Positions 34,540 to 44,299 of a DNA stretch of 64,000 bases are shown here, in pieces. The translations under genes were made by a program, and so were the position numbers. Origin of the DNA: Phaeobacter sp. 22II1-1F12B (lineage in GTDB: Bacteria; Pseudomonadota; Alphaproteobacteria; Rhodobacterales; Rhodobacteraceae). Location of the stretch: NCBI RefSeq assembly GCF_002210165.1, contig NZ_AQQP01000003.1:186001-250000 (forward strand), in the 5' to 3' direction. The first letter of the stretch is position 1. Every line of letters starts with the position of its first letter. Below the pieces are notes generated by a model. That model was not told where the DNA came from. It made no database searches and saw only the letters and a list, made by a program, of their open reading frames with translations.

Positions 34540-35520
34540 TTACTCCTTGGCCATGCCGGCATGGCCGCTGTGATCGCCATGGTTGCCATGACGAGCGCCG
34601 CGCGCGTTCGGCGCACCGATGGCAAGCGGCACGGTCACCTCGCCCGCTTTTTCGAAGGTCAGCGTCGCGTTGACGGTTTCACCTTCGACAAAGGGCGCTT
34701 CGATCTGCATGAACATTATGTGGTATCCGCCCGGTTGCAGCTTTACCGTCGCGCCCGCCGGGATCGGCAGACCATCGGCCAGTTCGCGCATCTTCATCAC
34801 GTCGTTTTCCATCTTCATCTCGTGGATCTCGGTCCGGCTGGATACCGGGGAGGAGGCCGCAACAAGCCGGTCGTCGCTGTCGCCATTATTCACGATGGTC
34901 AGGAAACCGCCCGCGACTGGGGCATTGGGCAGCGTGGCGCGGGAGAACCCACCCGAGAGCGTCAGGTCGCCAAGCGTGATTTCACCCGGTTTTTCGCCGT
35001 GATCGTGGGTGGCGTGCATTTCAGCGGCCGTGACGGTCAGCTTGGGGGCCGGGTTGGGCATGTCGTGCGAGCCAGACGTATCGGTCCAGTCCGCCGTGCC
35101 GTCGGCGCAGGTCTGCAGGGCGGGAAAATACAGCACCGTATCAGGTGCCACATCGCGGCCGACGGTGCCGCGCACGGTGAATTCATCGTACCAGCCATCT
35201 TCGAGATTGCCGCCCGACCATGTCACCTTTTGCACGCCTTGGGTCATGGTGTGGCCGTGCATTTCATAGGGCGTGGCGTAATCGGCGGTTTCGGTTTCGA
35301 GTGTCCAGCCCGCCTTGGGCATCGGCTTGGCCGCGTAGAACCCGTCGGGCATGGTCAGTTCGACAGTATGGGTCGCCTGCCCGTCGCAGCCATGCGGCAC
35401 GCGCAGGGTGATCTTGGTGGTTGTACCAGCGGCGACCTCGGTCTGTTCCAGCGTGGAATGCGCGATGGCGGAAGTGGCGAGCGCCGACAGGAAGCCTGCG
35501 GCAATAAGGGATTTGGTCAT
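34540..35520 (-). CDS. YcnI (DUF1775) and PCuAC copper chaperone fusion
   Basis: A 326-residue periplasmic protein with signal LIAAGFLSALATSAIA, then a YcnI domain starting directly at mature HSTLEQTEVAAGTTTKITL (residues ~21-165; the N-terminal His is the copper ligand of YcnI), then a PCuAC domain (~185-300) with APVAGGFLTIVNNGDSDDRL, HEMKMENDVMKMREL and PGGYHIMFM, whose H-x9-M...H-x-M pattern binds Cu(I). The tail HGNHGDHSGHAGM is His-rich and may also bind metal. These two domains are separate genes in many bacteria. It is followed by SCO. Confidence 0.92.
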   Translation of the reverse strand: MTKSLIAAGFLSALATSAIAHSTLEQTEVAAGTTTKITLRVPHGCDGQATHTVELTMPDGFYAAKPMPKAGWTLETETADYATPYEMHGHTMTQGVQKVTWSGGNLEDGWYDEFTVRGTVGRDVAPDTVLYFPALQTCADGTADWTDTSGSHDMPNPAPKLTVTAAEMHATHDHGEKPGEITLGDLTLSGGFSRATLPNAPVAGGFLTIVNNGDSDDRLVAASSPVSSRTEIHEMKMENDVMKMRELADGLPIPAGATVKLQPGGYHIMFMQIEAPFVEGETVNATLTFEKAGEVTVPLAIGAPNARGARHGNHGDHSGHAGMAKE

Positions 35521-35626
35521 CTGTATCTCCAGTAGCCCCGCAGGCGGTTCTTTTGCCGGATACGGGGGAAATTGCGCGGCCCTTGGGCCGGTCGATCGGA
35601 ATTACCCGGTTACCGGGCGTTTGAGA

Positions 35627-35980
35627 TCAGATCAGCGCCGGCGGCGCGCGTGCGGAGATATTCGGATTGCCCGCCTGGGCGGCAATTGTCAGATCTGAGA
35701 GCTGCGCCAGATCGGTCGAATAGCGCAGCCGACCCTCGGCCAGTTCGGGGCGCATGTCGGGCGGATCGGAGAGCAACCGGCAGAACGGGCAGCGATGGTC
35801 ATGGGCGCCGTCAAGATCGCCACAGATGTCATCATAGCTGAGCCCGAGGCTGAGAGCGGCCATTTCGCGCGCGGGTTCGTCGCGATCCGGGGCCATCAGG
35901 TGGGCCGACAGAACACCTACCAGCGCGATCAGGATCGCGGCAAGGCTGGTCAGCAGGAAATGGGCCGGTCTGCGGGTCAT
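35627..35980 (-). CDS. DUF2946-like small membrane protein of the copper module
   Basis: A 117-residue protein with an N-terminal signal or anchor helix (FLLTSLAAILIALVGVLSAHL), a HDHRCPFCRLLSDPPD motif and the family-type end ARAPPALI. The C-x2-C with adjacent histidines suggests metal binding. DUF2946 proteins often sit beside copper genes, and here the YcnI-PCuAC and SCO genes follow on the same strand. The start at 35980 is chosen since the preceding ~33 codons look non-coding. Confidence 0.75.
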   Translation of the reverse strand: MTRRPAHFLLTSLAAILIALVGVLSAHLMAPDRDEPAREMAALSLGLSYDDICGDLDGAHDHRCPFCRLLSDPPDMRPELAEGRLRYSTDLAQLSDLTIAAQAGNPNISARAPPALI

Positions 35981-36281
35981 GCCGCCGATGTAGCGCGGAT
36001 TCCCGCCGCAGGGGAAGAGGCCTTGATGCGGTGCATTGGCGCGGCGGGTCCCGGCACAACACGCCCTAATTTTGGTCAACCGGTCCTGCCGGTCGCAATT
36101 GGGCGATTTCGCAGTTGCCTTTAGGGACGGGCTTGGGCATTTTTGTCTGGCAGCCTTTTCGCCGGACTTTTAACGCGCCCCTGACGCGCAAGTTCTGCGA
36201 CGGCCAGCCATGACTGAGCGACCATCACATAGCAGTCACCATTCCCCGTCATAATGAAAAAAAACGCCGCTGCGGTCACGT
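35981..36281. other. Intergenic region before the nrd promoter
   Basis: About 300 bases between the DUF2946 start and the nrd regulatory region, reading divergently on each side. Possible promoters lie here; no gene or repeat is supported. Confidence 0.4.
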
Positions 36282-36322
36282 CTAGATATTGACACCCCGC
36301 CCACCCCTGACACAATATGCTG
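36282..36322 (+). promoter_or_regulatory. Two NrdR-like boxes and promoter of nrdHIEF
   Basis: CTAGATATTG (36282-36291) and CAATATGCTG (36313-36322) match the NrdR core CwATATaTwG in 9 and 8 of 10 positions. They are exactly 31 bp apart, the spacing usual for paired NrdR boxes. A promoter TTGACA (36289-36294), 16 bases, CACAAT (36311-36316) overlaps both, so NrdR binding would block it. Confidence 0.65.
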
Positions 36323-36324
36323 TA

Positions 36325-36490
36325 GCTTTGGTGCTCACGAGGTGACTCGTCAGCAAAGAGGGAAACCGGTGAGAATCCGGCACTGCCCCCGCAACTGTAA
36401 GCGGCAAGCCAAGGCCCGAAACCACTGGAATTCACGTTCCGGGAAGGCGGGCCAAGGCGATTGAGCCGCAAAGTCAGGAGACCTGCCAAG
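36325..36490 (+). ncRNA. Cobalamin riboswitch
   Basis: The conserved core is plain: GGGAAACCGGTGAGAATCCG at 36359-36378, CACTGCCCCCGCAACTGTAA in the 36380s-36400, and the B12 box AGTCAGGAGACCTGCC at 36472-36487. It lies upstream of class Ib ribonucleotide reductase genes, so high B12 should shut off this B12-independent enzyme in favour of a class II enzyme, a known arrangement. A long hairpin (arms TGGGTCCGGGA 36517-36527 and TCCCGACCCA 36561-36570) follows and is the likely expression platform. Confidence 0.95.
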
Positions 36491-36516
36491 GCGGCGAAGA
36501 TGACGACCACGGACGG

Positions 36517-36570
36517 TGGGTCCGGGAGGGAAGACAGGGGCGAAAGCGCCTCTCTTCGAGTCCCGACCCA
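36517..36570 (+). promoter_or_regulatory. Hairpin downstream of riboswitch, candidate expression platform
   Basis: TGGGTCCGGGA pairs with TCCCGACCCA (one bulge), with inner pairing AAGA/TCTT and GGGGCG/CGCCTC. No U-tract follows, and the nrdH ribosome site (AGGGA) begins 20 bases later, so control may be at translation or through an alternative fold. Confidence 0.5.
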
Positions 36571-36602
36571 GACGGCTCTGAAAATTGGCAAGGGACCAGA
36601 CA

Positions 36603-36824
36603 ATGACGATCACAGTGTATTCCAAACCGGCATGCGTACAATGCACCGCAACCACTCGCGCGCTGGATGCACGCGGGCTGAACTACGACGTGGTCGACCT
36701 GACTCAGGACGCAGCCGCTATGGAACGGGTTCAGGAAATGGGCTATCGTCAGGCTCCGGTCGTGATCGCCGGAGACGAGCACTGGGCCGGGTTCCGCCCG
36801 GACATGATCGGACGTCTTTCGTAA
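36603..36824 (+). CDS. nrdH: Glutaredoxin-like protein NrdH
   Basis: A 73-residue thioredoxin-fold redoxin that reduces class Ib ribonucleotide reductase. MTITVYSKPACVQCTATTRAL carries the active C-V-Q-C, and MGYRQAPVVIAGDEHWAGFRPDMI is the typical end. Start at 36603, seven bases after AGGGA. First gene of nrdHIEF. Confidence 0.95.
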   Translation: MTITVYSKPACVQCTATTRALDARGLNYDVVDLTQDAAAMERVQEMGYRQAPVVIAGDEHWAGFRPDMIGRLS

Positions 36825-36849
36825 ATTTTCCGAATGGGGATTCTAAGCC

Positions 36850-37266
36850 ATGAGCGGGCTTGTCTTTTTCTCTTCGCGATCGGGCAATACCCGGCGCTTC
36901 GTGGAAAAGCTTGACCTCGCGGCGGACCGAATCCCCATTGACGAGACCGAGGCTTTCCCGGATATCCGCGCGCCTTACGTTCTGATCTGCCCGACATATG
37001 CGGATGCGCATGGGCGGGGCGCGGTGCACCGGCAGGTGATCCGCTTTCTGAACGCTCCTGAACGTCGCGCCCTGTTGCGCGGCGTCATTGCCGGGGGAAA
37101 CCGGAATTTCGGCGCGACTTTCGCGCAGGCGGGCGGTGTCATCGCCCGCAAATGCAATGTGCCGGTGCTCTACCGTTTCGAGCTTGCCGGAACCGATACC
37201 GATATCGCCCGCGTCAAGGCCGGGCTTGAGACATTTTGGGGACAAGAATGCTCGATTCCAGCCTAA
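36850..37266 (+). CDS. nrdI: Flavodoxin-like NrdI
   Basis: A 138-residue flavodoxin that supplies superoxide or peroxide to build the Mn(III)2-tyrosyl radical of Nrd[19 protein letters not shown] is the FMN phosphate loop, and [18 protein letters not shown] the isoalloxazine-binding loop. Its 3' end overlaps nrdE by 19 bases. Confidence 0.95.
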   Translation: MSGLVFFSSRSGNTRRFVEKLDLAADRIPIDETEAFPDIRAPYVLICPTYADAHGRGAVHRQVIRFLNAPERRALLRGVIAGGNRNFGATFAQAGGVIARKCNVPVLYRFELAGTDTDIARVKAGLETFWGQECSIPA

Positions 37267-39380
37267 CCGCGAACCTCGACTTTCACGCGCTGAACGCGAT
37301 GCTGAACCTCTATGACGAGGACGGCAAGATTCAGTTCGATGCCGACCGCAAGGCGGCGCGCCAGTATTTCCTTCAGCACGTGAATCAGAACACCGTGTTC
37401 TTTCACTCGCTCGAGGAAAAACTCGGCTATCTCGTCGAGGAAGGCTATTACGAAGGCGCCGTGCTGGAGCAGTACGAGCAGACCTTCCTGCGCAAGATCT
37501 GGGATGCGGCCTGGGCCAAGAAGTTCCGCTTTCCGGCCTTTCTGGGCGCTTACAAGTATTACACCTCGTACACGCTAAAGACATGGGACGGGCAGCGTTA
37601 CCTTGAGCGGTTCGAAGACCGTGTCGTCATGGTCGCGCTGACGCTGGCGCGGGGCGACGAAACGCTCGCGCTCAAGATCATGGACGAGATCATCGACGGT
37701 CGGTTCCAGCCCGCGACGCCGACCTTCCTCAACGCCGGGAAAAAGGCACGGGGCGAATTCGTGTCCTGTTTCCTGCTGCGTCTGGAAGACAACATGGAAA
37801 GCATCGGGCGCGGCATCAACTCGGCGCTGCAGCTGTCCAAGCGCGGCGGTGGCGTGGCGCTGATGCTGACCAACATCCGCGAGCATGGCGCACCGATCAA
37901 GGGCATCGAAAACCAGTCCTCGGGCGTGATCCCGGTCATGAAGCTGCTCGAGGATAGTTTCAGCTATGCCAACCAGCTGGGCGCCCGTCAGGGGGCCGGC
38001 GCGGTCTATCTGAACGCGCACCACCCCGACATCCTGCGCTTCCTCGATACCAAGCGCGAGAATGCCGACGAAAAGATCCGCATCAAGACGCTGAGCCTTG
38101 GCGTGGTGATCCCCGACATCACGTTTGAGCTCGCCAAGAAAAACGAGGACATGTACCTGTTCTCGCCGCATGACGTGGAAAAGGTATATGGCTGTGCCTT
38201 CTCGGAGATTTCGGTCACCGAGAAATATCACGAGCTGGTCGATAACCCGCGGATCCACAAGAAAAAGATCAACGCGCGCAAGTTCTTTCAGACCATTGCC
38301 GAGATCCAGTTTGAATCGGGCTATCCCTATATCCTGTTCGAGGATACCGCGAACGAGGCCAACCCCGTCGCGGGCCGGATCAACATGTCGAACCTCTGCT
38401 CGGAAATCCTGCAGGTGAACGAGGCCTCCGAGTTCAACGAAGACCTCGGCTATGCCCATATGGGCAGCGACATCTCCTGCAACCTCGGCTCGCTCAACAT
38501 CGCGAAAACGATGGACGGCGGCGATCTGGGCAAGACGGTCGAAACCTCGATCCGCGCCCTGAACGCGGTGAGCGAGATGAGCAGCATCGATTCCGTGCCG
38601 TCGATCCGCCACGGCAACGCCCAGAGCCATGCGATCGGTCTGGGCCAGATGAACCTGCACGGCTATCTCGCCCGCGAGCGTATCCATTACGGATCGCCCG
38701 AGGGGGTCGATTTCACCAACATCTATTTCTGCACCGTGCTGTTCCACTGCCTGCGGGCGTCGAATGCGCTGGCGGTGGAAAAAGGCGAGAAATTCAAAGG
38801 GTTCGAAGACTCGAAATACGCCGACGGCAGCTTCTTTGATCGCTATGTCTCGCAGGACTGGCAGCCCGAGACCGACAAGGTGCGCGACCTGTTCGAAGCC
38901 GCCGGGATCGATATCCCGAGCCGCGAGGACTGGGCCGCGCTGCGCGACAAGGTTATGGAGGGCGGGCTGTATAACCGCAACCTTCAGGCCGTGCCACCGA
39001 CCGGATCGATCAGCTATATCAACAACTCGACCTCCTCGATCCATCCGATCACCTCGAAAATCGAGATCCGTAAGGAAGGCAAGATCGGCCGGGTCTATTA
39101 CCCGGCGCCCTACATGACCAACGACAACCTTGAATACTACAAGGACGCCTATGAGATCGGCCCCGAAGCGATCATCGACACCTATGCGGCGGCAACGCAG
39201 CACGTCGATCAGGGCCTGTCGCTGACCCTGTTCTTCCCGGCCGAAGCCTCGACCCGCGACATCAACAAGGCGCAGATCTATGCCTGGAAGAAGGGCATCA
39301 AGACGATCTACTATATCCGCCTGCGTCAGATGGCGCTGGAAGGGACCGAGGTCGAAGGTTGCGTCTCCTGCTCGCTCTAG
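37248..39380 (+). CDS. nrdE: Class Ib ribonucleoside-diphosphate reductase alpha subunit
   Basis: A 710-residue catalytic subunit that reduces ribonucleotides. [19 protein letters not shown] and [20 protein letters not shown] hold the substrate site, [11 protein letters not shown] has the active-site N-x-C-x-E, and the C-terminal VEGCVSCSL is the redox cysteine pair re-reduced by NrdH. It lacks the N-terminal ATP cone of class Ia enzymes, as expected. The start at 37248 fits homologues better than the one 12 bases earlier. Confidence 0.97.
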   Translation: MLDSSLTANLDFHALNAMLNLYDEDGKIQFDADRKAARQYFLQHVNQNTVFFHSLEEKLGYLVEEGYYEGAVLEQYEQTFLRKIWDAAWAKKFRFPAFLGAYKYYTSYTLKTWDGQRYLERFEDRVVMVALTLARGDETLALKIMDEIIDGRFQPATPTFLNAGKKARGEFVSCFLLRLEDNMESIGRGINSALQLSKRGGGVALMLTNIREHGAPIKGIENQSSGVIPVMKLLEDSFSYANQLGARQGAGAVYLNAHHPDILRFLDTKRENADEKIRIKTLSLGVVIPDITFELAKKNEDMYLFSPHDVEKVYGCAFSEISVTEKYHELVDNPRIHKKKINARKFFQTIAEIQFESGYPYILFEDTANEANPVAGRINMSNLCSEILQVNEASEFNEDLGYAHMGSDISCNLGSLNIAKTMDGGDLGKTVETSIRALNAVSEMSSIDSVPSIRHGNAQSHAIGLGQMNLHGYLARERIHYGSPEGVDFTNIYFCTVLFHCLRASNALAVEKGEKFKGFEDSKYADGSFFDRYVSQDWQPETDKVRDLFEAAGIDIPSREDWAALRDKVMEGGLYNRNLQAVPPTGSISYINNSTSSIHPITSKIEIRKEGKIGRVYYPAPYMTNDNLEYYKDAYEIGPEAIIDTYAAATQHVDQGLSLTLFFPAEASTRDINKAQIYAWKKGIKTIYYIRLRQMALEGTEVEGCVSCSL

Positions 39381-39397
39381 GCATCCCTGCCCCATGA

Positions 39398-40441
<1,044 letters not shown>

Positions 40442-40464
40442 GGAGACGTCAGGGACAAAATTGA

Positions 40465-40498
40465 AACCGCTACCGGGATTTGGTGGCGGTTCTTTTTT
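40465..40498 (+). terminator. Intrinsic terminator of nrdHIEF
   Basis: Ten-pair stem AACCGCTACC/GGTGGCGGTT (one wobble), seven-base loop, and six T after a C. Confidence 0.9.
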
Positions 40499-40696
40499 GG
40501 GGGTGATTGATCACATCTGAGGTGCGATTGAGACATGCACGGCAGGTCCCATCGTCGCCCTTCAGATCGCTTCGAGTACCTCTTCCTATCAATGGGCCAA
40601 CAGAACCCATAATTCGGACCGCCATCAATGCGCGGGCCCAATACGCCTTACAGATCTGTGGATTTTAAAGCTAGCAGCTATTAGCCTCCCTCTCAT

Positions 40697-40712
40697 CGTA
40701 CACTTAAGTACG
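40697..40712. promoter_or_regulatory. Palindrome upstream of the VPLPA-CTERM gene
   Basis: CGTAC-N6-GTACG, centred on CTTAAG-like bases, about 24 bases before the start codon at 40736. It could be an operator over the transcription start. Only its shape supports this. Confidence 0.35.
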
Positions 40713-40735
40713 TGTTTATTAACTGGGAGAGAATT

Positions 40736-41380
40736 ATGGGAAAAAGACTTTTGGGCTGCCTGACATTTGCAGGCGTTTTGGCAATGTCGTCCGCTGCATT
40801 CGCGGCACCGGTTTATCTCAATGAATCGCTTATCAGTGTAAGTGTTGGTTCAGGCACGACCGCGACGACATCAAACAATACGTTCAATAACGGACAAACG
40901 ATAAACAAGGTCATCGACGCGCCAAGCGCCGACGCAGAAGAATTTCACAATCAAACCACCCATATCTGGTTCTCTGGTGGGGGCCTAGAACTGCTGTTCG
41001 ACTTCAATCAAGAGTACGATATCTCGACGCTGCATTTCTGGAACTACACCGGCGAAGGCTATGATGTGGATAATATCGACTTCACCTTCTTTGATAGTTC
41101 ATCAACGCAAGTCGGAAATCTGTCGGTGTCGCCTGCTCTCGGTTCATCGCCCGGGATCAAAGCGGAAGATATTGCCCTCGCAGCCCCGCTGAACGTGCAG
41201 TTCGTAACAGCATTTTTGACAGGTACAAACAATCAGGTGGATTTCCAGAACATCGGGTTTACGGCTGAGGTATCGACGCCTCGGCCGCCCTCGACCGTGC
41301 CGCTGCCTGCGGGTCTGCCTCTCATGCTATCGGGACTTCTGGGGGCTGGCCTTCTGGCACGACGCAAGAAAACCTCCTGA
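40736..41380 (+). CDS. Secreted VPLPA-CTERM sorting-domain protein
   Basis: A 214-residue exported protein. A signal peptide (LLGCLTFAGVLAMSSAAFA) is followed by a beta-rich body rich in Asn, Thr and Ser, and a C-terminal tripartite sorting signal: VPLPAGLPLMLSGLLGAGLL then the basic RRKKTS. VPLPA-CTERM tails are recognised by a dedicated exosortase in Rhodobacteraceae. GGGAGAG lies five bases before the ATG at 40736. The gene and its upstream region are visibly more AT-rich than neighbours, as often for this family. The body resembles discoidin-like folds only vaguely, so function is unknown. Confidence 0.9.
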   Translation: MGKRLLGCLTFAGVLAMSSAAFAAPVYLNESLISVSVGSGTTATTSNNTFNNGQTINKVIDAPSADAEEFHNQTTHIWFSGGGLELLFDFNQEYDISTLHFWNYTGEGYDVDNIDFTFFDSSSTQVGNLSVSPALGSSPGIKAEDIALAAPLNVQFVTAFLTGTNNQVDFQNIGFTAEVSTPRPPSTVPLPAGLPLMLSGLLGAGLLARRKKTS

Positions 41381-41409
41381 GCCTGCACCGCTTACAGCTA
41401 CGTCTCTGT

Positions 41410-41430
41410 CCCGACCTCGTTCAGGTCGGG
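41410..41430. terminator. Hairpin between VPLPA-CTERM gene and ugd
   Basis: CCCGACCT/AGGTCGGG stem with a five-base loop, between convergent genes. No T-run on either strand, so termination strength is unsure. Confidence 0.5.
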
Positions 41431-41438
41431 ATACCCCC

Positions 41439-42761
41439 TCACACCGCACCGAACCCCTGGCGGCCGACGCTGTCATAGGCCACGAACCCGGCGTTGCGGG
41501 CATCCTCGGGCGTGTAGATGTTGCGCAGATCGCCCAAACGCGGGTCTTTCATCGTCTTCGCCAGCGCCTTCAGGTCCAGTGCGCGGAACTCGTTCCATTC
41601 GGTCAGGATCACCAGCAGGTCTGCCTCTTTCGCGGCCTTGTAGGGATCGTCCACCCAGGTCACGCCGGGCAGCAGCGCCTCGCCCTCGCGTTTGCCCTGC
41701 GGGTCGCAGACGCGCAGGCGCGCCCCGCCGCCGACCAGCGCCGGCACGATGGTCAGGCTGGGCGCGTCGCGCATGTCGTCGGTGTTCGGCTTGAAGGTCA
41801 CGCCCAGCACCGCCACGGTCTTGCCGTTGAAACTGCCGCCGCAGAGATCGCGCAGCTTGTCGATCATCCGCCGCTTGATGTCCTCGTTCACCTGGATCAC
41901 CGTTTCGGTGATATGCATGGTCGCCGCGTAATCCTGCCCGATCCGCGCCAAGGCCTTGGTATCCTTGGGAAAGCACGACCCGCCATAGCCCGGCCCCGCA
42001 TGCAGGAACTTGTTGCCGATGCGGTTGTCGAGCCCCATGCCCTTGGCGACTTCCTTCACGTCCGCGCCGGTCTTTTCGCAAAGCGCCGCGATCTCGTTGA
42101 TGAAGGTGATCTTGACCGCGAGAAAGGCATTGGCCGCGTATTTGATGGTTTCCGCCGATTCCAGATCGGTCGCGATGATCGAGAAATCACGCAGGTAGAG
42201 CGGGCGGTAGATCTCGTTCATCACCTCGGCGGCGCGGTCGTTTTCAACCCCGACGACGACGCGGTCGGGCTTCATGAAATCGTCGATCGCCGCGCCTTCG
42301 CGCAGGAATTCCGGGTTCGAGGCCACGTCGAAATCGAGACCGGGATTGGCCTTGGCGATGACCTCCTTCACCTGCCGGTTGGTGCCCACCGGCACGGTCG
42401 ATTTGGTCACTACGACCATGTAGTGATCGGCGGTGCGCGCGATCTCCTCGGCCGCGGCCATCACATAGGTCAGGTCCGCATGGTTGTCGCCGCGTCGCGT
42501 AGGCGTGCCGACCGCGATGAACACCGCCTGCGCGCCTTCGAGCGCGGCGGCGAGATCGAGCGTGAAGGACAGCCGCCCGGCCTCGACGTTTCGCGCCATC
42601 AGGGTATCAAGCCCCGGTTCGTAGATCGGCACGCGCCCCTGTTCGAGCATCTCGATCTTGCGCGGATCCTTGTCCACGCAGACCACCTCATGCCCGAAAT
42701 CGGAAAAACACACGCCCGAGACAAGGCCGACATAGCCGGTGCCGATCATCGCAATCTTCAT
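41439..42761 (-). CDS. UDP-glucose 6-dehydrogenase
   Basis: A 440-residue NAD-dependent enzyme that oxidises UDP-glucose to UDP-glucuronate for exopolysaccharide or lipid precursors. MKIAMIGTGYVGLVSGVCF is the NAD-binding motif, and GPGYGGSCFPKDTKAL holds the catalytic cysteine; FKPNTDDMRDAPS is the C-terminal UDP-binding signature. The start at 42761 is preferred over one six bases earlier. No polysaccharide cluster adjoins it in the window. Confidence 0.95.
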   Translation of the reverse strand: MKIAMIGTGYVGLVSGVCFSDFGHEVVCVDKDPRKIEMLEQGRVPIYEPGLDTLMARNVEAGRLSFTLDLAAALEGAQAVFIAVGTPTRRGDNHADLTYVMAAAEEIARTADHYMVVVTKSTVPVGTNRQVKEVIAKANPGLDFDVASNPEFLREGAAIDDFMKPDRVVVGVENDRAAEVMNEIYRPLYLRDFSIIATDLESAETIKYAANAFLAVKITFINEIAALCEKTGADVKEVAKGMGLDNRIGNKFLHAGPGYGGSCFPKDTKALARIGQDYAATMHITETVIQVNEDIKRRMIDKLRDLCGGSFNGKTVAVLGVTFKPNTDDMRDAPSLTIVPALVGGGARLRVCDPQGKREGEALLPGVTWVDDPYKAAKEADLLVILTEWNEFRALDLKALAKTMKDPRLGDLRNIYTPEDARNAGFVAYDSVGRQGFGAV

Positions 42762-43170
42762 GAACAAATCTCCTGTGCCCGAACGTCATAACCTGCGGAA
42801 ACGCCCGGGTAAATCACCTCCCCGGACTGTCGTTCCCAAGAGCTGAGGATGCAAGATGGTTAAGGGGGATGGGGCAAAGAGGAGGTTTGAGGGTTACGCT
42901 TCGCCCAAGCAGGCAGCGTCCTAGTGCGGGTACGGAATTTAGGGACGCGGATGGGGAAAGCCTCATGGGCCGTCCTCCAGGCGGTTGGCTGCGCAGGTCA
43001 CCTGAGCACCGCGTCTTGATTTATCACGATGCCGTGCGGATCGTTTATTGCCGTGGCCAGCGCCCCATCTATCATGTGAATCCATATGTCGCGGAGTGCG
43101 CAAGATTGCGACCGGCTGCCTTGTCTTGCTGGCAAGAGGCCGCTCCGCCCAGACACGCAGGGAGACTGAG
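42762..43170. other. Intergenic stretch before the dioxygenase-like gene
   Basis: About 410 bases with divergent genes at either end. I see no supported reading frame, RNA or repeat; promoters for both sides should be here. Confidence 0.4.
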
Positions 43171-43665
43171 ATGACCCCGAACCGACTGACCCGCCGAACC
43201 CTTGTCCTGACCGGTGCCGCTGCGGCTGCGGCCTTTACGACCGGCAGCGGGCTTGTGACCCCTGCCCGTGCCGCAGGTGTTGCCCCGACGCCATCGATGC
43301 GCGGCGGTGCGAACAACTATCTGCCCGGCGCGCCGATTGTCGAGCGGATCGGCGGCGGCGGGTTCTGGATGTCGGGCACCGTGCGTCGTGCCGGGGACGG
43401 TGCGCCGCTGGAAGGCGTGCGCATCCAGATCTGGGCCCACACCACCGAGGGGCACGAACGTGATCCGCACAGCCATGGCGCGACGCTGACCCGGGCGGAT
43501 GGGACATTCCGACTGGAGATGCCACAGATCATTCCCGCCTTTGGACAGGCACATGGCCATCTTGCCTATGACGACCCGGCGTTCGAGACGGTCTTTCTGA
43601 GGCCTGTCATGAGCAGCCCGAATGACACGAGCCTCAGTGCGGATTTCGTGCTCAACCCCGCCTGA
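43171..43665 (+). CDS. Exported intradiol-dioxygenase-like protein
   Basis: A 164-residue protein with a twin-arginine-type signal (LTRRTLVLTGAAAAAAFTTGSGL) and a beta-sandwich body resembling the intradiol ring-cleavage dioxygenase/transthyretin fold: GFWMSGTVRRAGDGAPLEGVRIQIW and SHGATLTRADGTFRLEMP. The classic Tyr-Tyr-His-His iron ligand set is not clearly complete in what I can see, and it is short for a true catechol dioxygenase (~250 residues). GGGAG precedes the start. The ferric-reductase-like gene begins seven bases after it, so they form an operon. Confidence 0.75.
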   Translation: MTPNRLTRRTLVLTGAAAAAAFTTGSGLVTPARAAGVAPTPSMRGGANNYLPGAPIVERIGGGGFWMSGTVRRAGDGAPLEGVRIQIWAHTTEGHERDPHSHGATLTRADGTFRLEMPQIIPAFGQAHGHLAYDDPAFETVFLRPVMSSPNDTSLSADFVLNPA

Positions 43666-43671
43666 CAAAGG

Positions 43672-44280
43672 GTGCCCTTACGTCCTTTCCTGATCTGGCT
43701 CGCGCTGGTTGTCGCCATTGGCGGACCGCTTGCCATCGCCGCATCCAGCCCGCTGCTGGCCTGGCGGCAACCGGTCTATATCATCGCCGGGTTCGCCGGG
43801 GTCTGCGGCTTGGCGATGTTGCTGCTGCAACCGCTGCTTGCCTCGGGTCGCCTGCCCGGTCTCGCCCTGCCCGTCTCGCGGCGGATACACCGGTTTCTGG
43901 GTGCCGCCCTGGTGGCGGTGGTGATCGTCCATGTCGCAGGCCTGTGGGTGACCAGCCCGCCCGATGTGATCGACGCGCTGACCTTTGCGTCACCCACCCC
44001 GTTTTCCGCATGGGGCGTCATTGCCATGTGGACGATTTTCCTGACCGGTCTGATCGCTGCGCTGCGCCGTCGGTTGCGCCTTTCGCCTCGGCAATGGCAG
44101 TGGGTCCACATGGCGCTGGCCGTGGTGATCGTGGTGAGCACCATCGTCCACGCGCTGCTGATTGACGGCACCATGGGCACCCTCTCCAAAGCCATGCTTT
44201 GCGCGCTGGTGGCGGGGGCGGCACTTTGGGTCATGATCGACATGAAACGCCGCCGGAGCGGGAAGCGGCGCAGCCGGTAG
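43672..44280 (+). CDS. Ferric-reductase-like transmembrane protein
   Basis: A 202-residue membrane protein starting with GTG, about six helices. Histidines placed for haem or metal lie in helices (RRIHRFLGAALVAVVIVHVAG, QWQWVHMALAVVIVVSTIVHALL), the pattern of ferric reductase-like/cytochrome b domains. No flavin or NAD domain is attached, so electrons must come from a partner. Its direct coupling to an exported dioxygenase-like protein suggests redox supply to the periplasm (inference). Confidence 0.8.
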   Translation: MPLRPFLIWLALVVAIGGPLAIAASSPLLAWRQPVYIIAGFAGVCGLAMLLLQPLLASGRLPGLALPVSRRIHRFLGAALVAVVIVHVAGLWVTSPPDVIDALTFASPTPFSAWGVIAMWTIFLTGLIAALRRRLRLSPRQWQWVHMALAVVIVVSTIVHALLIDGTMGTLSKAMLCALVAGAALWVMIDMKRRRSGKRRSR

Positions 44281-44299
44281 ACCGCGCGTTTTGATTCCT

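Noticed and set aside
36121-36603. 160-codon minus-strand frame over the riboswitch
   Set aside because: It covers the conserved riboswitch and nrd promoter, whose structure explains the sequence.
37575-39395. 606-codon open frame opposite nrdE
   Set aside because: It mirrors a well-supported gene with strong codon constraint; such antisense frames are common in GC-rich sequence and it resembles no family.
42869-43174. 101-codon plus-strand frame before the dioxygenase-like gene
   Set aside because: Arg/Pro-rich product, no ribosome site, overlaps the start of the supported gene.
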